DNA from: DATEPR01 sp036491115
GTDB taxonomy: Bacteria > Actinomycetota > Actinomycetes > Mycobacteriales > Pseudonocardiaceae
Direction: 5' to 3'
NCBI GenBank assembly: GCA_036491115.1
Contig: DASXCQ010000045.1
Location: 28,114 to 92,113 of the forward strand
DNA length: 64,000 bases
Shown here: positions 39,671 to 48,857 of the stretch, in pieces
How positions within the stretch are numbered: position 1 is the first letter of the stretch
Layout: each line of letters begins with the position of its first letter
The notes under the pieces: generated by a model
The model's database searches: none
Told to the model about the DNA's origin: nothing
What the model saw: the letters and a program-made list of their open reading frames with translations, nothing else
Translations under genes and position numbers: made by a program

Positions 39671-39841
39671 GACCGTCCACAGTGGTGGATATATCTTATC
39701 GTACGGCCCCGGGTACCGAGCGAGTCGTGTCACCCGGCAGTATGTCAATTCGCGGAATGTGATCCAAGCCGGCGCATGGGTCTGCGAGACTCAGCCAGCT
39801 ACGCCGCGACCGTCGATCTGTCCGCCAGGGAAGCCGTGAGC

Positions 39842-41179
39842 ATGAACCCGCAGCAACCGTTGCCACCGAAGCGTCGCCGCCCTGGCCTGGTTCCCGGTCT
39901 GATCGGCGGCGCCGCCGTCCTCGTCGCCCTGGTCCTGGTCGTGGTGTTCGTGGTCGTTCCCGGCGGCCGGTCCGACCAGGTCTCCGGCCAGGCGGAGGCC
40001 GCGGGGGCCGGCGGTGGCTCCGACGGCGGCAACGGCGGTCCGCCTGCCGACGGCGTCTACCTGACGCAGCAGCCGGGCACCCGACCGCCACCGAAGTGGA
40101 ACTCCACGCCCATCACCAACGCGTGCGCGGTGCTGCCGTTGAGCGAGGTGCTCAAGGAGGGCATCACGTTCGACGGCGCCTACGAACTCTTCGACGTCGG
40201 TGTGCCACACGACGTCCAGTCGGTGAGCAAGGTGGGTGCGATCATCTACGACGCCGGCGGCGGCTCCGACGGCATCACCAACTGTCTCTACCCCGGTGAC
40301 AGCAACACCGACGACATCGTCGTGCAAGTGTTCCAGGCGCCGGAGGCCGTCGCCGACGCCATCTCCGCGTTCAACATCATCTCGACCGACACCGCGGGCA
40401 GCGAGAAGCAGACGGTGGGCGGGTGGCAGGTGGTCACCGTGCCCCTGAAGGACGACAAGAACAGCTGGCAGGTCGGCTTCACCGACACCGGCCACAAGTA
40501 CTTCGCCGAACTGGACATCACGCTCAGGAAGGCCGGCTACGCGGGCCACACGCCACAGCAGGTGATCGCCGACTTCGCCACCACCATCCGCCAGAACCTC
40601 GACAAGTCCCCCCTGCCCGCGCCCACGTACCACTACGCCGCGCCCTACGCGCAGGTGCCGGACCCGTGCGACCTGTTCACCGCCGACGACTTCACCACGC
40701 TCACCGGCAAGCAGGACGACATCGTGAACCGCAAGTTCCAGTTCGGCGAGCGGGGGGTCAACCCCGATCCCGGCATCAACCTGCCGGACGCCAACTACAC
40801 GGAGATGTCCTGCGAGCGCGACACCATCGGCGCCGTCACGGAGAGCGCGTCGGACGGCGACGCCTTCGGCATCCACGTGGACGTGGAGGTCTTCCGCAAC
40901 GCCCAGCAGGCCAGGACCGGCATGTACGCCGAGTGCGACCCGCGCAGCAGCGGCGCCAAGGTGTTCGGCCCGTCGGTCCAGGTGAGCCTCAAGATCGGCG
41001 ACGACCGCGTCTGCTTCCCGGACGAGGGCCGCAACGACTGGCGGATGACGTTCCGCTCCGGCCGCGTCGTCATCTTCATGCAGAACGTGGCCATGCTGCA
41101 GAAGTCTCAACTGCAGAACGAGGCGAACGTCTTCGCGCCGACCGCCCGGCAGATGGCCGCCCAGGTCGCCGGTCTGTAG
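39842..41179 (+). CDS. membrane-anchored extracytoplasmic protein with two DUF3558-like halves
   Basis: A 445-residue protein. A short cytoplasmic N-terminus rich in Pro and Arg is followed by one transmembrane helix (LIGGAAVLVALVLVVVFVVV), a Gly/Ser-rich linker and two related extracellular halves. Each begins with a cysteine-containing motif (NACAVLPLSEVL and PDPCDLFTADDFTTLTG), the latter like DUF3558 lipoproteins of actinobacteria. The function is unknown. The ATG at 39842 is preferred to a longer frame from 39776 because AGGGAAG lies about ten bases upstream; a GTG two codons earlier is also possible. Confidence 0.75.
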   Translation: MNPQQPLPPKRRRPGLVPGLIGGAAVLVALVLVVVFVVVPGGRSDQVSGQAEAAGAGGGSDGGNGGPPADGVYLTQQPGTRPPPKWNSTPITNACAVLPLSEVLKEGITFDGAYELFDVGVPHDVQSVSKVGAIIYDAGGGSDGITNCLYPGDSNTDDIVVQVFQAPEAVADAISAFNIISTDTAGSEKQTVGGWQVVTVPLKDDKNSWQVGFTDTGHKYFAELDITLRKAGYAGHTPQQVIADFATTIRQNLDKSPLPAPTYHYAAPYAQVPDPCDLFTADDFTTLTGKQDDIVNRKFQFGERGVNPDPGINLPDANYTEMSCERDTIGAVTESASDGDAFGIHVDVEVFRNAQQARTGMYAECDPRSSGAKVFGPSVQVSLKIGDDRVCFPDEGRNDWRMTFRSGRVVIFMQNVAMLQKSQLQNEANVFAPTARQMAAQVAGL

Positions 41180-41183
41180 GGCG

Positions 41184-41771
41184 CTACCGCGACTTGTGCG
41201 CCAGCAGGCAGGCCTGCGGCCACTTCGGCCCGTCGGTCAGTAGTCGTGCGGTGACCGCGAAACCGGCCCCGCGCAACAGATCGGTGACGTGGTCGGGGCG
41301 CAGCAGATACGTGGAGTAGCACACCGGGTGACCCAGCACGTGCCCGCCCTCGGCCAGGGTGCGGTGGAACTCGCCGAACACCGACGGCAGCACGTCCGGT
41401 GGCGTGTGGCAGATCGACCACCAGGCCAGCACCCCGCCCAGATCGCCGTCGCCGATGTGCAGGTCGGTGAACGAGCCGATCTCGAACCGCAGGTCGGGGT
41501 AGGTCCGGCGGGCGATGTCCACCATCCTGGGCGACAGGTCGATGCTGAACGCCGACACCCCCAGTGAGTCCAGGTGCGCGGTCACGTGACCGGGACCGCA
41601 GCCCAGGTCGGCGACCGGACCACCGCCCGTGCGCACCTGCTCGGCGAACGCGGCCACGATCGCCCGCCCGACCGGGTCACCGGCGAACCGCGCCGGGATG
41701 AGGTCCGCGTAGTCCCGCGGCACGACGTCGTAGGACACCCGTGCGGTGGTCAGATAGGAAGGCTCCGCCAC
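41184..41771 (-). CDS. class I SAM-dependent methyltransferase
   Basis: A 195-residue methyltransferase. Motif I is VADLGCGPGHVTAHL, followed by the acidic ribose-binding residue in FSIDLSPRMVDIARR and motif II-like GVLAWWSICHTPP. After GGHVLGH the sequence passes straight to SLD/YRLRPD-like residues. Relatives I recall have about 12 more residues here (the LGFQVGDE-type strand), so this copy may carry an in-frame deletion in the core sheet. The substrate is unknown. It is divergent from the MFS gene. Confidence 0.85.
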   Translation of the reverse strand: MAEPSYLTTARVSYDVVPRDYADLIPARFAGDPVGRAIVAAFAEQVRTGGGPVADLGCGPGHVTAHLDSLGVSAFSIDLSPRMVDIARRTYPDLRFEIGSFTDLHIGDGDLGGVLAWWSICHTPPDVLPSVFGEFHRTLAEGGHVLGHPVCYSTYLLRPDHVTDLLRGAGFAVTARLLTDGPKWPQACLLAHKSR

Positions 41772-41845
41772 GTGTTCCCACCGTAGTACGTTCGGTGACG
41801 GTCATCACCGGTCACGAGGTTCCGTAACGGGCTTAACGTCTCCGG

Positions 41846-43249
41846 GTGACTATGACGACGGAGCCGACCACGTCCCGGCTGCTGGTGCCCGTGCTGGTGT
41901 TCCTTGGGATCGTGTCCACCGCCGTCGCCGCGCTGGGCGCACCGCTGCTGTCCACCATCGTCGTCGTCGACCACGTCTCGCTGGCCGCATCGCAGTGGGC
42001 GCTGACCATCTCGCTGCTGGTCGGCGCCGTCACCGCACCGGTGCTGGGCAGGCTGGGCGACGGCCGGCTGCGCCGCCCGGTGATCGTGGTCACGGTCGGC
42101 GTGGTGCTGGTCGGCTGTGTGGTGTCCGCGCTGCCCGGCGGGTTCACCGGGTTGTTGGCCGGCCGGGCGCTGCAGGGCATCGGGCTGGGCCTGGTCCCGC
42201 TGGCCATCGCCACCGCCCGCGACTGCCTGCCGGCCGACCGGCGGGGGTCCACCATCGCGCTGCTCGGCGTGACCACGGCCATCGGCATCGGTGTCGGCTA
42301 CCCGGTGATCGGCCTGGTCACCGAGTACCTCGGGATGCCGGCCGCGTTCTGGGTGGGCGCCGCGGTCAGCGCGCTGGCCCTGGTGCTGGCCGTCGCGGTG
42401 CTGCCGGCCAGCGGCGACCGGCCGGCCCGCCACCTGGACCTGCCCGGCGCGCTGCTGCTCGGTGCCGGGGTCACCGCGGTCCTGCTGGCCCTGGCCGAGG
42501 GACAGAGTTGGGGGTGGGGTTCGCCCGGCCTGGTCGGTGTCGCGGCGGCCGCCGTGGTGCTGGTGGCCTGCTGGGTGTGGTGGGAGCTGCGGGTGGCTGC
42601 CCCGCTGGTGGACGTGCGCCTGTTGCGGCACCGGGTCGTGCTGGGCGCCAACGCCACCGTGCTGCTGGTCGGCATCGGCATCTACCCGCTGCTCTCGCTC
42701 GTGGTGCGACTGGTGCAGACCCCGGCCGCCACCGGCTACGGGTTCGGCGCGTCCCCGCTGGTCGCCGGGCTGATGCTGGTGCCGTTCTCGCTGGCCGGTT
42801 TCGCGTCCAACCGGATGATGCGTCCCCTGCTTCGGCACGGCACGCCAGAACAGGTGGTGGCGTGGTGCTCGGCCGGCCTGCTCGGCACGATGGTGGTCTT
42901 CCTGTTCGCCAGGGCCACCGTGTGGGAACTGGTGATCGTGATGGCAATGGCCGGATTCGGCATCGGCTGCGTGTTCGCGGCCAATCCACTCCAGATCGTG
43001 CGCGGCGTACCGGCAGGCGAAACCGCCAGCGCCACGGGCTTCTACCAGGTGCTGCGGTCGGTCGGTTTCTCCATCGGCAGCGCGCTGAGCGCCACCGCGC
43101 TCGTCGTGTCCATCCCTTCCGGACAGACGCTGCCCACTGACGCCGGCTACCGGACGGCGGCACTGATCGGCATCGGCATCATGGTGATCGGCACGATCGT
43201 GGCCCTGCTGTTCGCCCGCCGGGCACCTACCGGGGCTTCACCATCCTGA
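41846..43249 (+). CDS. MFS drug-efflux-type transporter (14-TM, DHA2-like)
   Basis: A 467-residue transporter with about 14 hydrophobic segments. Motif A appears as LGRLGDGRLRRPVIV after helix 2 and motif C-like glycines in ATAIGIGVGYPVIG. These features place it with proton-coupled drug exporters. The GTG at 41846 or the ATG two codons later starts translation, with only about 20 bases to the presumed promoter region. The 3' end overlaps the convergent SagB-like gene by 23 bp. Confidence 0.9.
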   Translation: MTMTTEPTTSRLLVPVLVFLGIVSTAVAALGAPLLSTIVVVDHVSLAASQWALTISLLVGAVTAPVLGRLGDGRLRRPVIVVTVGVVLVGCVVSALPGGFTGLLAGRALQGIGLGLVPLAIATARDCLPADRRGSTIALLGVTTAIGIGVGYPVIGLVTEYLGMPAAFWVGAAVSALALVLAVAVLPASGDRPARHLDLPGALLLGAGVTAVLLALAEGQSWGWGSPGLVGVAAAAVVLVACWVWWELRVAAPLVDVRLLRHRVVLGANATVLLVGIGIYPLLSLVVRLVQTPAATGYGFGASPLVAGLMLVPFSLAGFASNRMMRPLLRHGTPEQVVAWCSAGLLGTMVVFLFARATVWELVIVMAMAGFGIGCVFAANPLQIVRGVPAGETASATGFYQVLRSVGFSIGSALSATALVVSIPSGQTLPTDAGYRTAALIGIGIMVIGTIVALLFARRAPTGASPS

Positions 43250-44645
43250 CCGCCGCGGGCGCACCCGGCTGCCCGCCCGCCGTCGAGCGGTACTCGGGCA
43301 CGCCGACACAGGTGAACAGCAGACCGTCCAGCGGCTCGCCGAGCAGCGCCGGCAGCTCCGTGTCGGCGAACGTCATGCCGGTGGCGCTGGCACCCAGGGC
43401 GTAGGCGAGCAGGTGCAGCCGGCCGCTGACCAGCCCGGCGGCCAGCTGCGCCGCGCAGTACTCCCGGTCGTCCAGCCGGCTCACGTCGGTGGCCGCGATC
43501 GCCACGAACGCGGCGTCCCGGCCCAGGGCCTGGCGCAGGCACACCCGGTAGAGCTGCTCGCGCAGGTCGCCCGCCCGGACCGGCGTGGCCAGGTCCGGCC
43601 ACCGGTACAGGCCGGGCACCAGCCCGTACACCGAGTGCACCGCGACCCAGTGCGGCACGTCGACACCGCGCGACGCCGCCGCCATCGACGTACGCAGCAG
43701 GTCGGCCGACACGCCCCTGGTCGGGTCCATCCGCCGCTGCGACCCGCGGGTCAACGCCACCATGTCCACCGGAGCCGACCCGTCCACGGTCGGCTCGACC
43801 GGGCCGCCGACATCCCACGGCGATCCCAGCGCGTCGCATCGGGCCGCCCGGTACGCGGCCGTGACCAGCGGAAACTCCCTCGGTGCCGTATCCACGGCCG
43901 CCGTGGCGGCGGCTCCGGTCGACGTCAGCGCCGGCTCGCCCGGCCCGATGCCGACCACGGCCAGCGGCAGCTCGTGCACCTGGTCGGCGCCCACCAGGGT
44001 GGCTACGTCGGCGTCCGGGAACCTGCTGTACGGCGCGGGCCGCAACCCCGCCGAGTCGGCGGCGGCGAGCAGCTGGGCGAGCATGCTGCCGGTGTCCCAG
44101 AACAGGTGCCGGAAGCCGCGTTCCCGGTAGCGCCACCCGGTCCGCCACGGCACCCCGGTGACCACGACCGCGGGTGCCGCACCCCGCGGTCCCGGCGCGA
44201 TGCGGACCAGCGCGTGCCGCAGCGGCTCGTACCAGTACACGCCGCCCGCGATCGCACCCCCGTCCGGCACGGCGACGTACAGCTCCAGCGGGAACCGCCC
44301 ACCCGCCGAACCCGCGGCCCGGAACAGGTGGGTCCCGTACGACCGCTCCGCGGTGCGCACCACACCGGCGGCCAGATACAGCAGCCGGGACAGCCACGGC
44401 AGGTCCGGTTCCCGTGGTGGCACGTCGGCGGTCCCACTGAGCACGCTGACCGTCGAGTCCGCGGTGGCCGGCAGGTCCCGGGGCAACGGCGTCACCGGCA
44501 GCGAATCGTCGTAATGCTTGAAATACCAGGGAAAGCACGACAGGTCGTCGGTGTGGAAGCCGGTCAGCAACCGGGACCGGTCCGGGTTGCGCCCGCGTCG
44601 TGACATGGATGTCAGTTGGTGCAGCTCCTGCGTCGCCGTCGCCAT
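43227..44645 (-). CDS. SagB/ThcOx-like nitroreductase-family dehydrogenase
   Basis: A 472-residue protein with two nitroreductase-like FMN domains in tandem. The first shows SRLLYLAAGVVRTAE, YGTHLFRAAGSAGGRFPLELY and FRHLFWDTGSMLAQLLAAA. The second is more diverged and ends with GMTFADTELPALLG and CVGVPEYRS. In peptide-toxin clusters SagB proteins oxidise azolines to azoles, but many stand-alone copies have unknown roles. No precursor peptide, YcaO or SagC-like gene was recognised beside it. The ATG at 44645 follows GGTGGGG. Confidence 0.75.
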   Translation of the reverse strand: MATATQELHQLTSMSRRGRNPDRSRLLTGFHTDDLSCFPWYFKHYDDSLPVTPLPRDLPATADSTVSVLSGTADVPPREPDLPWLSRLLYLAAGVVRTAERSYGTHLFRAAGSAGGRFPLELYVAVPDGGAIAGGVYWYEPLRHALVRIAPGPRGAAPAVVVTGVPWRTGWRYRERGFRHLFWDTGSMLAQLLAAADSAGLRPAPYSRFPDADVATLVGADQVHELPLAVVGIGPGEPALTSTGAAATAAVDTAPREFPLVTAAYRAARCDALGSPWDVGGPVEPTVDGSAPVDMVALTRGSQRRMDPTRGVSADLLRTSMAAASRGVDVPHWVAVHSVYGLVPGLYRWPDLATPVRAGDLREQLYRVCLRQALGRDAAFVAIAATDVSRLDDREYCAAQLAAGLVSGRLHLLAYALGASATGMTFADTELPALLGEPLDGLLFTCVGVPEYRSTAGGQPGAPAAVRMVKPR

Positions 44646-44708
44646 TGCCCCACCCAACCACAGGTCCACGACGTACGATCCAGACCAACAGTGAGTCGAC
44701 GGAGAAGC

Positions 44709-45677
44709 GTGGGCCAACAGGAATCGGACCGGGACGGTCTGCACAGGGTGCTCGCGGCGGCGGGCCACCCGCCGGGCACCGTCCAGTCGTGCACGCGGCT
44801 CGGTGACGCGAACTACAACATCGCGTATCGGGTCCGCTTGGCCGACGGCACCGGGCTGGTGCTGAAGATCGCGCCCGACCCGGCAGCGCCCGCGCTGGCC
44901 TACGAACGCGACATCATGCGCACCGAGGTCCTGTTCTACCGGACTGCGGCCGGCACCGCGCCGGTGCCGGCCGTGGTGCGCGCCGACTTCTCCCGTCGGC
45001 TCATCGGCAGCGACTACCTGCTGATGACCGAACTGCCCGGCGCCAACTGGGCGGCCCAGCGCGAGCGGATCACCGGCGCCGACCGCGACCGGCTGCGCAC
45101 CGAACTGGGCGCCGTCACAGCGGCGCTGCACGGCATCACCGGCCCGTCCTTCGGCTACCCGCAGGACGAGCCGTCGCCGACCTGGCGGGCGGCGTTCACC
45201 GGCATGCTGGACGCCCTGTTCGCCGACGCGCTGCGGTTCGAAGTGCCGTTGCCGGAGCCCGCCGGGCGGGTCAGGTCGGCCATGGCCAGGCATCTGTACC
45301 TGCTCGACGACGTGCCGACGCCCGTGCTGGTCCACTTCGACCTCTGGGCCGGCAACATCCTCGTGCACGACGGGCGGCTGACCGGTGTGGTGGACGGCGA
45401 GCGGGCGTTCTGGGGTGACCCGCTGGCCGAACTGGCGTCGGTGGCGCTGTTCGGCGATGTCGAGCAGGACGCGGCGTTCGTCGCCGGCTACCAGTCGGCA
45501 GGCGGCAAGCTCGCGTTCGACGACCGCGTCCGCAGGCGTCTCGCCCTGTACCAGGCGTACCTCTACCTGATCATGCTCGTCGAGTGGGTGCCCAGGGGCA
45601 CGTCCGGCCCGATGCACGAACTGACCATCGCGCGGGCGGCCCAACACCTGCGGCTCGCGCTGGGCGTGCTGACCTGA
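44709..45677 (+). CDS. aminoglycoside phosphotransferase (APH)-family kinase
   Basis: A 322-residue protein-kinase-like fold. It has a nucleotide loop (LGDANYNIAYRV), the Lys in LVLKIAPDP, the catalytic motif HFDLWAGNILV and the metal aspartate in GVVDGERAFWGD. The family includes antibiotic kinases, choline/homoserine kinases and fructosamine kinases; the acceptor is not predictable. The GTG at 44709 after GGAGA is preferred; the frame is open to a GTG at 44691. It diverges from the SagB-like gene with 63 bp between the starts. Confidence 0.85.
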   Translation: MGQQESDRDGLHRVLAAAGHPPGTVQSCTRLGDANYNIAYRVRLADGTGLVLKIAPDPAAPALAYERDIMRTEVLFYRTAAGTAPVPAVVRADFSRRLIGSDYLLMTELPGANWAAQRERITGADRDRLRTELGAVTAALHGITGPSFGYPQDEPSPTWRAAFTGMLDALFADALRFEVPLPEPAGRVRSAMARHLYLLDDVPTPVLVHFDLWAGNILVHDGRLTGVVDGERAFWGDPLAELASVALFGDVEQDAAFVAGYQSAGGKLAFDDRVRRRLALYQAYLYLIMLVEWVPRGTSGPMHELTIARAAQHLRLALGVLT

Positions 45678-45748
45678 CCGGTCCGTCCACACCGGACCAG
45701 CCGACTTTTTCGCCCATGCGGTGCTGGTGCTGTGCAAGACTGCTGGGC

Positions 45749-46051
45749 ATGATCCGGAACGTGGTGGTCGGCCGTCTGCGGGAGCCCGACGATCCCCAGG
45801 CACAGGCGATGCTCAAGGACGGTCTGGCGGCCATCGCGGCGCTGACGTTCCCCGGCCTGCTGGCCATGCACGTCGGCGCCGCACTGGCACTGCGGCCCGG
45901 CGGCTGGAGCTTCGCGATCACCAACGACTGGACCGACGTCGACTCCTACCGGGTGTACGACACCGACGACGAGCACAACCGGCTGCGGCGTGAGGTGTTC
46001 GCCGTGATCTGCGAGGACATCGCCAGGGCCCAGTTCGAGATCCCGGCCTGA
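45749..46051 (+). CDS. Dabb (stress-responsive A/B barrel) domain protein
   Basis: A 100-residue ferredoxin-like barrel protein. It starts MIRNVVVGRLR, has the central SFAITNDWTDVDSYRVYDTD pattern and ends with the HNRLRREV helix of the Dabb family. Small proteins of this fold act as dimeric monooxygenases, cyclases or stress proteins. No active-site assignment can be made. Confidence 0.82.
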   Translation: MIRNVVVGRLREPDDPQAQAMLKDGLAAIAALTFPGLLAMHVGAALALRPGGWSFAITNDWTDVDSYRVYDTDDEHNRLRREVFAVICEDIARAQFEIPA

Positions 46052-46141
46052 TTTCGGTCCGACCTTGCCAGCGGTCGCGCGTTCCGCCGGTCCGTGCCAC
46101 GATTCCGACCATCTGGTTCCCGCGGCAAGGCGGTGGTCACC

Positions 46142-46753
46142 ATGACCGAGTCATCCGGCGATCCGACGACGACGCGGGAGCGCCCGCTGGCTGTCGGCGC
46201 TTTCCTGTCCAACGCTACGTGGCCGCTGCTGCCGGTCGTCGGCGTCGCGGCCATCGTGCTCGGCGTGCTGGTCCTGGTCTGGCCGGGCCCCAGCCTGCTG
46301 GTCGTCGGCGTCCTGTTCGGCATCTACCTGCTGGTCACAGGCGTGATGGAGATCGTGGAAGGGTTCGCGCCGCACGTCCCGGGCAGCATGCGGGCGCTGA
46401 ACCTGATCGCCGGAGCGCTGAGCGTGGTGCTCGGCCTCATCTGCTTCCGGGGCGCCGCCGAGTCGATCCTGCTGCTGGCGTTCTGGATCGGTTTCGGCTG
46501 GCTCCTGCGTGGCACGTCCCTGGTCTCGGTCGGCATCTCCGCCCGCCGCGGCTGGTTGGTGTTCGTCGGCGCCATCACCATCCTCGGCGGCATCGTCCTG
46601 GTCGTCTCCCCGGCCACGTCCATCGTCACGCTGACCCTGCTGGCCGGCATCTGGCTGGTCGTCATCGGCGTGATGGAGGTCGTGCACGGCGTGATGTGGT
46701 ACCTCCAGGAGCGCCGCGGCCGGGCCTCGATCGGGTCATCGCCGACGGGCTGA
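46142..46753 (+). CDS. HdeD-family (DUF308) membrane protein
   Basis: A 203-residue protein with six hydrophobic segments arranged in three repeated pairs, each with the GxxxLVxGxxxIxxG pattern of HdeD (GIYLLVTGVMEIVEGF and LAGIWLVVIGVMEVVHGV are clear). In enteric bacteria HdeD contributes to acid resistance; in actinobacteria the role is unknown. The ATG at 46142 follows AAGG. Confidence 0.85.
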   Translation: MTESSGDPTTTRERPLAVGAFLSNATWPLLPVVGVAAIVLGVLVLVWPGPSLLVVGVLFGIYLLVTGVMEIVEGFAPHVPGSMRALNLIAGALSVVLGLICFRGAAESILLLAFWIGFGWLLRGTSLVSVGISARRGWLVFVGAITILGGIVLVVSPATSIVTLTLLAGIWLVVIGVMEVVHGVMWYLQERRGRASIGSSPTG

Positions 46754-47007
46754 CCAGCGATCGGGTCCGGTGTGGACGGTCCGGTCCGGAGTTCTCCGTC
46801 GGGTCGGTCGCTACTTGGCGCAGCACCTCGACCAGGTCGTCGACCGGGCTGGTCCGGCGCCACGAAGGGATTCGGTCATAGCGGCAGCGAATCGGGCACT
46901 TGCCGACGACATCGCGGCCGCCCTCGCCGGGTGACGTGCCGGAGTGCGGGCTGACCATGTGCCTGTGCCGGCACGACCACGCTCGGCCGCCGGGGTTCCC
47001 GTCCCGT

Positions 47008-47886
47008 CTAGAAACCGAGGCCAGGCTCGGTCGCCAGCGTCCTCAGCTGCGTGGTGGTGAGCGGTGGCTGGGCCATCGTGACGCCAGAGCCGCGAGCCGG
47101 GTCGTAGTTGTAGGCGGTCGCCTCCACGACCGAACCGTCCGCGCGGAACTGGGTGACCGACAGGAGTGTGGGGAGAGTCGAGTTCGGTGTGCTCGTGTCC
47201 GGCACGGCCGCTGTCGTCGTCTCCCGCAGCAGTGCCGTGTCGCCGCGCACGGTGATCTGGCACGTGTCGGGGGGCACCGTCACGCCGGGGGGTGGCTGCA
47301 CGGAGGAAGCCAGGGAGTGCGAGGCATCACTCGCACACCGGGCGTTCGGTCCGGTCGGGTCGGCACCGGGGGCATAGACCTCGATGGCTACCGCGGTCGT
47401 CACACCGTGCACGGTGAAGCTGACCATCGTGTCCGTGAAGTTCCGCCTGGTCGGCGTGGCGTCGGTCGACTGATGGTCCCAGTGCTGGACCGAGACGTCC
47501 CGGGCGTCGGGCACCAGGGCGGGGAACACGTGCCGCAGCTCGTGGGTCCAGGTGTCGGTCAACGAGTTCAGTTGCGCCGTGTCGTAGGTGCGCTGGTGCG
47601 TGCCCGCCGGCGGCCACGGAAACCGCGGGTTGCTCGGTTGCGGAGTGGTGGTGATCACGCTGGGATGAGTCGCGGTGGTGACCCGGCGCTCACCGCCGTG
47701 CAGCAGGGTCGGCACCGCGACAGCGGCCACGGCGACGACGGCGGTGGCCGCGCCCACACCGGCCAGTGCCCTGCGCCGCTGGCTCTGCCGCTGCGCGGTG
47801 GCGATCAGCCGGTCCGCGTCGAAGGCCAGCGGTGGCTCGTCGGCCAGCGCGGTGTGGAGTCCTGCCTTCAGTTGTTGTTCGATCAT
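47008..47886 (-). CDS. putative membrane anti-sigma-like partner of the SigE-type factor
   Basis: A 292-residue protein with a cytoplasmic N-terminus of about 40 residues (MIEQQLKAGLHTALADEPP, then FDADRLIATAQRQSQRR), one transmembrane helix (LAGVGAATAVVAVAAVAVPT) and an extracytoplasmic domain without recognised fold. Its ATG overlaps the stop of the upstream ECF sigma gene (ATGA). This layout is shared by the large family of SigE-type sigma operons. No ZAS zinc motif (HxxxCxxC) is present, so an anti-sigma role is inferred from position. Confidence 0.7.
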   Translation of the reverse strand: MIEQQLKAGLHTALADEPPLAFDADRLIATAQRQSQRRRALAGVGAATAVVAVAAVAVPTLLHGGERRVTTATHPSVITTTPQPSNPRFPWPPAGTHQRTYDTAQLNSLTDTWTHELRHVFPALVPDARDVSVQHWDHQSTDATPTRRNFTDTMVSFTVHGVTTAVAIEVYAPGADPTGPNARCASDASHSLASSVQPPPGVTVPPDTCQITVRGDTALLRETTTAAVPDTSTPNSTLPTLLSVTQFRADGSVVEATAYNYDPARGSGVTMAQPPLTTTQLRTLATEPGLGF

Positions 47887-48410
47887 GACGTAACCCTCCC
47901 GGTAGGCGCGGTGGTCATCGCGGAGCGCAGGTGGTCCAGGCCACGGGCCGCCTGGCTCTTCACGGTGCCCTCGGTGCATGCCATGACGGCCGCGGTTTGC
48001 GCGATCGACAGGTCGTCGAAGTAGCGCAGCACCAGCACGGCACGTTGGCGGGGCGGCACCGTGAGCAGGGCGCCGTGCACCAGGTTCCGTTGCCACGACA
48101 GGACTGCGGCCTCGTCGGGCTCCGGTGCGCCGTCCGACCTGTCCGGCACGTCGGCGTGCCCCACCTCGGACCGCCGCCACGGCCGCCGCTTCTCGTCCAA
48201 CCAGGTGCGGAGCAGGACAGCGCGGGCATAGGCGCCCATCGAGTCCCGCGCGGTGATCCGGTGCCAGGAGCGGTAGATCTTGACGAGCGTGGTCTGCATG
48301 AGGTCCTCGGCAAGATGCCAATCACCACAGAACAGATAGGCACATCGACGCAACGGCGCCGCCTGCTGCGTGGCGAACTCGCGGAACCGATCTTCGTCGT
48401 CTCGGCGCAT
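47883..48410 (-). CDS. SigE-family ECF RNA polymerase sigma factor
   Basis: A 175-residue ECF factor. Sigma-2 is near the N-terminus (CGDWHLAEDLMQTTLVKIYRSW) and sigma-4 is at ~115-165 (LPPRQRAVLVLRYFDDLSI in degenerate form, then EGTVKSQAARGLDHLR). These are the hallmarks of the actinobacterial SigE-like subfamily. It is co-transcribed with a single-pass membrane protein that probably senses an envelope signal. Length is standard. Confidence 0.93.
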   Translation of the reverse strand: MRRDDEDRFREFATQQAAPLRRCAYLFCGDWHLAEDLMQTTLVKIYRSWHRITARDSMGAYARAVLLRTWLDEKRRPWRRSEVGHADVPDRSDGAPEPDEAAVLSWQRNLVHGALLTVPPRQRAVLVLRYFDDLSIAQTAAVMACTEGTVKSQAARGLDHLRSAMTTAPTGRVTS

Positions 48411-48521
48411 GGGGCCCCCTTCCGCCGCTACTCACGCGGCCGGGATCAGGAAGGTTGCACGGCCACCTGTCCGGCCGGCCGGGTGTACGCCGTCCTGTTC
48501 GCCACGGCAGTGGGCAGGCGC

Positions 48522-48857
48522 CTACGCGATGTCGGCGGCCAGGACGTCGTAGGCAGGTTCGAGTTCGTCCCACCGACTGTCGGCGTCGCAGCGCTCACGC
48601 CCGGCGATGTGGGCCGTGAGGTCTTCGACATGGACCTGGATTCCCGCCCCGTGGGCCGCGGTCAGGTTCAGGGGTGTGCCCCATTCCTCGACCACGAGGA
48701 TGGTCTGCTCTCCGTCAGCGGTCAGCGTGGCCTCGATGACCAGCTCGTCCGGCCGGCCCAGGCCATGCGCCAGCCGCGAGCGCCGCACGACACCCTTGCC
48801 GTCCGCTGATCGCAGGGCGCCCAGGAGGCGCGGGCCCGCGGGTGGATCGCCGGTCAT
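48522..48857 (-). CDS. truncated SRPBCC (AHSA1-like) protein
   Basis: A 111-residue protein coupled by ATGA to an ArsR gene, the usual pairing for AHSA1-type SRPBCC proteins. The N-terminus (RLLGALRSADGKGVVRRSR) and the C-terminal half (EATLTADGEQTILVVEEW, AHGAGIQVHVEDLTAHIAG) match the family. The middle, normally about 50 residues with the VWxxLTxPERxxRWF-type helix, is absent. It therefore looks like an in-frame internal deletion and may not fold normally. Confidence 0.7.
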   Translation of the reverse strand: MTGDPPAGPRLLGALRSADGKGVVRRSRLAHGLGRPDELVIEATLTADGEQTILVVEEWGTPLNLTAAHGAGIQVHVEDLTAHIAGRERCDADSRWDELEPAYDVLAADIA

